From: CAWHOW01 sp050013795
GTDB lineage: Bacteria; Bacteroidota; Bacteroidia; Bacteroidales; CG2-30-32-10
Assembly (NCBI GenBank): GCA_050013795.1
Contig: JBEKEO010000121.1
Location: forward strand, 1 to 9,053
Length of the DNA stretch: 9,053 bases
Direction of reading: 5' to 3'
Positions 6,681-9,053 of the stretch are shown here, in pieces. The notes under the pieces are model-generated. The model was not told the DNA's origin. It saw nothing but the letters and a program-made list of their open reading frames with translations, and did no database searches. The translations under genes were made by a program, and so were the position numbers. Every line of letters starts with the position of its first letter. The first letter of the stretch is position 1.

Positions 6681-8063
6681 ATGAAAATACGTATTGAAAA
6701 AGACACTATGGGTCAGGTTGAAGTACCTGCCGATAAATACTGGGGCGCACAAACACAACGATCCAAGTATAATTTTAAAATTGGCGGACAACTGATGCCA
6801 ACCGAAATTATCAAGGCATTTGCTATCCTGAAAAAAGCTGCTGCTATTACAAATGTTGAATTGAGTGTGCTTCCTAAAGAAAAATGCGATCTCATTTCAA
6901 AGGTTTGTGATGAAATTATGGAAGGAAAACTTGCCGGTGAATTTCCTTTGGTAGTATGGCAAACAGGTTCAGGGACACAAACGAATATGAACGTAAATGA
7001 AGTTATCGCAAATCGTGCAGAAGTACTAAGGGGTGGAGTACTTGGAGATGGTAAAACATTCATTCATCCCAATGATGATGTAAACAAATCGCAATCATCA
7101 AATGATACCTTCCCCACGGCTATGAGTATAGCTGCTTATAAAATGATAGTTGAGACCACTATCCCCGGCATAAAAGAACTTCGTAATACACTTGCAAAAA
7201 AATCGGATGAGTTTAAAGATATAGTAAAAATCGGTCGCACCCATCTGATGGATGCAACTCCATTAACATTGGGACAGGAATTCTTGGCTTATGTTTCCAT
7301 GCTAGATCATGGAATAAAAGCTATTGAACATACATTGCAACACTTATCTGAATTGGCACTTGGTGGTACCGCTGTCGGAACGGGAATTAATGCACCAAAA
7401 GGATATGCTCCACTGGTAGCAAGGAAAATTTCCGAACTTACATGTCTCCCATTTATAACGGCACAAAATAAATTCGAATCGTTGGCAGCACATGATGCAA
7501 TGGTTGAAACTTCGGGTGCATTGAAAACAATTGCCGTAAGCCTGATGAAAATAGCAAACGATATTCGGTTGCTTGCTTCCGGACCCCGTTGCGGCATAGG
7601 CGAATTATTGTTGCCGGAAAATGAACCGGGTTCATCCATAATGCCGGGCAAAGTAAATCCCACCCAGTGCGAAGCATTGACTATGGTTGCAGCCCAGGTT
7701 ATTGGCAATGATGCCGCAATAAATATAGGCTGTATGCAAGGGCATTTCCAGTTAAATGTGTTTAAACCTGTAATAATCTATAACCTTTTGATGGCTGCCA
7801 GGCTTATAGGGGATGCCTGCAAATCGTTCAGCGAAAATTGCATTAAGGGAATTGAAGCCAACCATGATACCATCAAGAATAATCTTGAGAATTCGCTGAT
7901 GCTGGTCACTGCTTTAAATCCGCATATCGGTTATGAAAATGCAGCAATGATCGCCAGGAAAGCACATAAGGAACATCTAACATTGAGGCAGGCTGCTATT
8001 GAACTTAAGTTAGTAACAGACGAAGATTTCACACTGTGGGTAGATCCTGAAAAAATGATTTAA
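6681..8063 (+). CDS. fumC: Class II fumarate hydratase (fumarase C)
   Basis: This enzyme converts fumarate and water to L-malate and back in the TCA cycle, in the cytoplasm, as a homotetramer without an iron-sulfur cluster. The 460-residue protein is full length (E. coli FumC has 467) and the key residues keep E. coli numbering. The catalytic base H188 lies in GRTHLMDATPLTLGQEF. The mobile-loop serine S318 lies in the family signature GSSIMPGKVNP (317-327). The first conserved region TGSGTQTNMN is at 95-104, the second-site residues H129/N131/D132 are in HPNDDVN, and QSSNDTFPTAM is at 138-148. Aspartase and argininosuccinate lyase share the superfamily, but the HPND site and the overall match favour fumarase. 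It stands alone with its own promoter and a terminator after the stop. The ATG is confirmed by the N-terminal RIEKDTMGQVEVPADKYWGAQTQRS, typical of the family. Confidence 0.98.
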   Translation: MKIRIEKDTMGQVEVPADKYWGAQTQRSKYNFKIGGQLMPTEIIKAFAILKKAAAITNVELSVLPKEKCDLISKVCDEIMEGKLAGEFPLVVWQTGSGTQTNMNVNEVIANRAEVLRGGVLGDGKTFIHPNDDVNKSQSSNDTFPTAMSIAAYKMIVETTIPGIKELRNTLAKKSDEFKDIVKIGRTHLMDATPLTLGQEFLAYVSMLDHGIKAIEHTLQHLSELALGGTAVGTGINAPKGYAPLVARKISELTCLPFITAQNKFESLAAHDAMVETSGALKTIAVSLMKIANDIRLLASGPRCGIGELLLPENEPGSSIMPGKVNPTQCEALTMVAAQVIGNDAAINIGCMQGHFQLNVFKPVIIYNLLMAARLIGDACKSFSENCIKGIEANHDTIKNNLENSLMLVTALNPHIGYENAAMIARKAHKEHLTLRQAAIELKLVTDEDFTLWVDPEKMI

Positions 8064-8064
8064 T

Positions 8065-8099
8065 CACCCGACATTAGATTCTTTTTCAGGTGTTTTTTT
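8065..8099 (+). terminator. Probable rho-independent terminator after fumC
   Basis: CACCCGA (8065-8071) pairs with TCAGGTG (8086-8092) except for one C-A mismatch, with a 14-base T-rich loop. Seven T follow directly (8093-8099). It starts one base after the stop codon. Confidence 0.6.
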
Positions 8100-8195
8100 A
8101 CAGATCTAGCTAAAGAATTTTCATCAAATATATCAACCTTCTTTTATTGATTTAATTAATTAATACTCGTTTCGCAAACTAATAAAATAGCCAAA

Positions 8196-8240
8196 CAGGG
8201 CCAGACTCTTTCCCTCAATACCTTTTTCTGTCCGGCTCTG
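8196..8240 (-). terminator. Inverted repeat, likely terminator of the convergent OmpA gene
   Basis: An 11-base arm at 8196-8206 matches 8230-8240 in reverse complement with two non-Watson-Crick positions. Read on the minus strand one of these is a G-U wobble. The loop is 23 bases. Downstream on the minus strand comes TTTGGCTATTTTATT, a broken T-rich stretch. It lies 36 bases after the stop of the minus-strand OmpA gene and between convergent genes, which suits a terminator, though the T-run is poor. Confidence 0.45.
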
Positions 8241-8275
8241 AATGACTTTTGTATACAATAAATAAAAAACACTTA

Positions 8276-9053
8276 TCACTTGTTAATACTTGTTACTTTA
8301 AATTCCGTTCTTCTGTTCAACTGGTATTCCTCTTCGGTGCAGGTAACACCATCCACGCATTGATTTATAGGCATTGTTTTACCATAGCCTTTGGCTGTGA
8401 TCCTGCCGGCATTGATCCCTCGTGATACTATATAATCAACAGCCGATTCAGCTCTTTTCTGTGAAAGCACCTGGTTATAATCAGTAGCACCCCTGCTGTC
8501 AGTATGCGAACCAAGCTCAATATTGATATTGGGGTTCATTTGCAGTATATCCACGAGTTTGTCAAGTTCAACTGCAGCATCCGGTCTGATGTTCCATTTG
8601 TCAAAATCATAGTAGATATTCTTCAGAACAATAGGTTTGTTAATGACTATCCTATCAAGGATTAATTCAACAAAAACAGTATCATGCATGGTAGAGCATT
8701 TTGTTTCTAATGATTTTGAATTTGCAAAGTGTCCTTCTTTAGCAGCTGTTATATTATATGAATCGCCACAGTCGGCACTTGCGTAAAATCTTCCGTCATC
8801 ATTCGAATTAAGTGTTGCAATGGTTATGCTTGACTTATCTTCAATTTTAATACTTGCATCTTTCAGAACATTAATAACGTTGTTTGTATTCCGCTCCTTT
8901 GCAATTCCTGCTATAACAAGGAACTTAGGTTTGGGAGGAGGTGGAGTAGGAGAAAAATAATAAATATCATCTTCGCCTTTTCCTCCATCTCTGTTAGAAG
9001 ATAAATAACCAGATTTTCCTGTCTCAGTAAAACAAATATCAAAATCATCCTTG
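8276..9053 (-). CDS. OmpA family protein with PD40 repeat (5' truncated)
   Basis: The frame stays open to the right edge, so the gene continues beyond the window; the ATG at 8687-8689 is internal and not the start. The visible 258 residues begin with the end of a PD40 repeat (ETGKSGYLSSNRDGGKGEDDIYYF). Next come a proline-rich linker (SPTPPPPKPKF) and a carboxypeptidase-regulatory-like domain (about residues 33-125). The OmpA domain (about 135-258) shows YYDFDKWNIRPDAA, GSHTDSRGATDYN, LSQKRAESAVDYI and KGYGKTMPI. D185 and R200 (fragment numbering), 15 apart, suit peptidoglycan diaminopimelate binding. A small insert with two cysteines (C232, C238; NQCVDGVTC) precedes QLNRRTEF and might form a disulfide. 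It is a paralogue of the gene at 1024-2580 with the same domain order, and more than half of the OmpA-domain residues are identical by eye. Probable role: envelope anchor, perhaps for another PorP/SprF-type module to the right. Convergent with fumC. Confidence 0.93.
   Translation of the reverse strand, partial: KDDFDICFTETGKSGYLSSNRDGGKGEDDIYYFSPTPPPPKPKFLVIAGIAKERNTNNVINVLKDASIKIEDKSSITIATLNSNDDGRFYASADCGDSYNITAAKEGHFANSKSLETKCSTMHDTVFVELILDRIVINKPIVLKNIYYDFDKWNIRPDAAVELDKLVDILQMNPNINIELGSHTDSRGATDYNQVLSQKRAESAVDYIVSRGINAGRITAKGYGKTMPINQCVDGVTCTEEEYQLNRRTEFKVTSINK

Noticed and set aside
7307..7708. A 133-codon minus-strand open frame inside fumC.
   Set aside because: It lies wholly opposite a confident fumarase gene, has no recognisable domain, and is a shadow of its codon pattern.
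8146..8165. Palindromic TTAATTAATTAAT run after fumC.
   Set aside because: Simple AT-rich sequence in an intergenic gap; no T-run, arms or conserved motif to support a function.
981..8260. The 10-base word GTATACAATA occurs at 981-990 and again at 8251-8260, near the two OmpA paralogues.
   Set aside because: Dozens of repeated 10-base words are expected by chance in 9 kb. One copy is upstream of its gene and the other downstream, so no shared role is suggested.
8276..8689. A separate short OmpA-domain protein starting at the ATG at 8687-8689.
   Set aside because: The same frame continues without a stop to the window edge and encodes a regulatory-like domain and a PD40 repeat, so this ATG is internal.
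1..9053. CRISPR arrays, insertion sequences, tRNA or rRNA genes, toxin-antitoxin or defence genes.
   Set aside because: No regularly spaced repeats, transposase or integrase domains, complete RNA genes or defence-type domains were seen on either strand.

Overview
The window is AT-rich and reads as a chromosomal segment of a Bacteroidetes (phylum Bacteroidota) bacterium. Three things point there: a PorP/SprF-type protein next to an OmpA/PD40 protein (a type IX secretion module seen only in this phylum), promoter-like TANNTTTG boxes of the Bacteroidetes sigma type close upstream of several start codons, and leaders rich in A/T with no Shine-Dalgarno sequence. The exact species cannot be read from the sequence.

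Layout. 1-915 (+) is the 3' part of a PorP/SprF-family outer-membrane beta-barrel gene whose start lies left of the window. 1024-2580 (+) encodes an OmpA-family protein with a signal peptide, about five PD40 propeller repeats, a carboxypeptidase-regulatory-like domain and a C-terminal peptidoglycan-binding domain. 2773-3309 (+) is a small single-membrane-anchor protein of unknown function. 3405-5621 (+) is a complete TonB-dependent receptor, closed by a strong rho-independent terminator at 5643-5685. 5735-6187 (+) is a four-helix, histidine-containing inner-membrane protein with its own promoter. 6188-6680 has no convincing gene, but on the minus strand holds a short sequence like the 3' end of tmRNA followed by a terminator. 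6681-8063 (+) is class II fumarase (fumC). 8276-9053 (-) is the 3' part of a second OmpA/PD40 protein, convergent with fumC, whose start lies right of the window.

How the genes work together. The first two genes form a cell-envelope module: PorP/SprF proteins help particular cargo proteins through or onto the type IX secretion system, and the partner OmpA protein probably ties the complex to peptidoglycan. The TonB receptor imports an unknown scarce ligand across the outer membrane; the small anchored protein just upstream may belong with it. Fumarase is a housekeeping TCA-cycle enzyme with its own promoter and looks unrelated to its neighbours. The second OmpA/PD40 gene is a paralogue of the first in the opposite orientation, suggesting another envelope module beyond the right edge.

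I did not find a clearly new multi-gene system. The items most worth a second look are the orphan tmRNA-like end with its terminator, the unassigned small protein/TonB receptor/membrane protein cluster, and the gene content just outside both edges.
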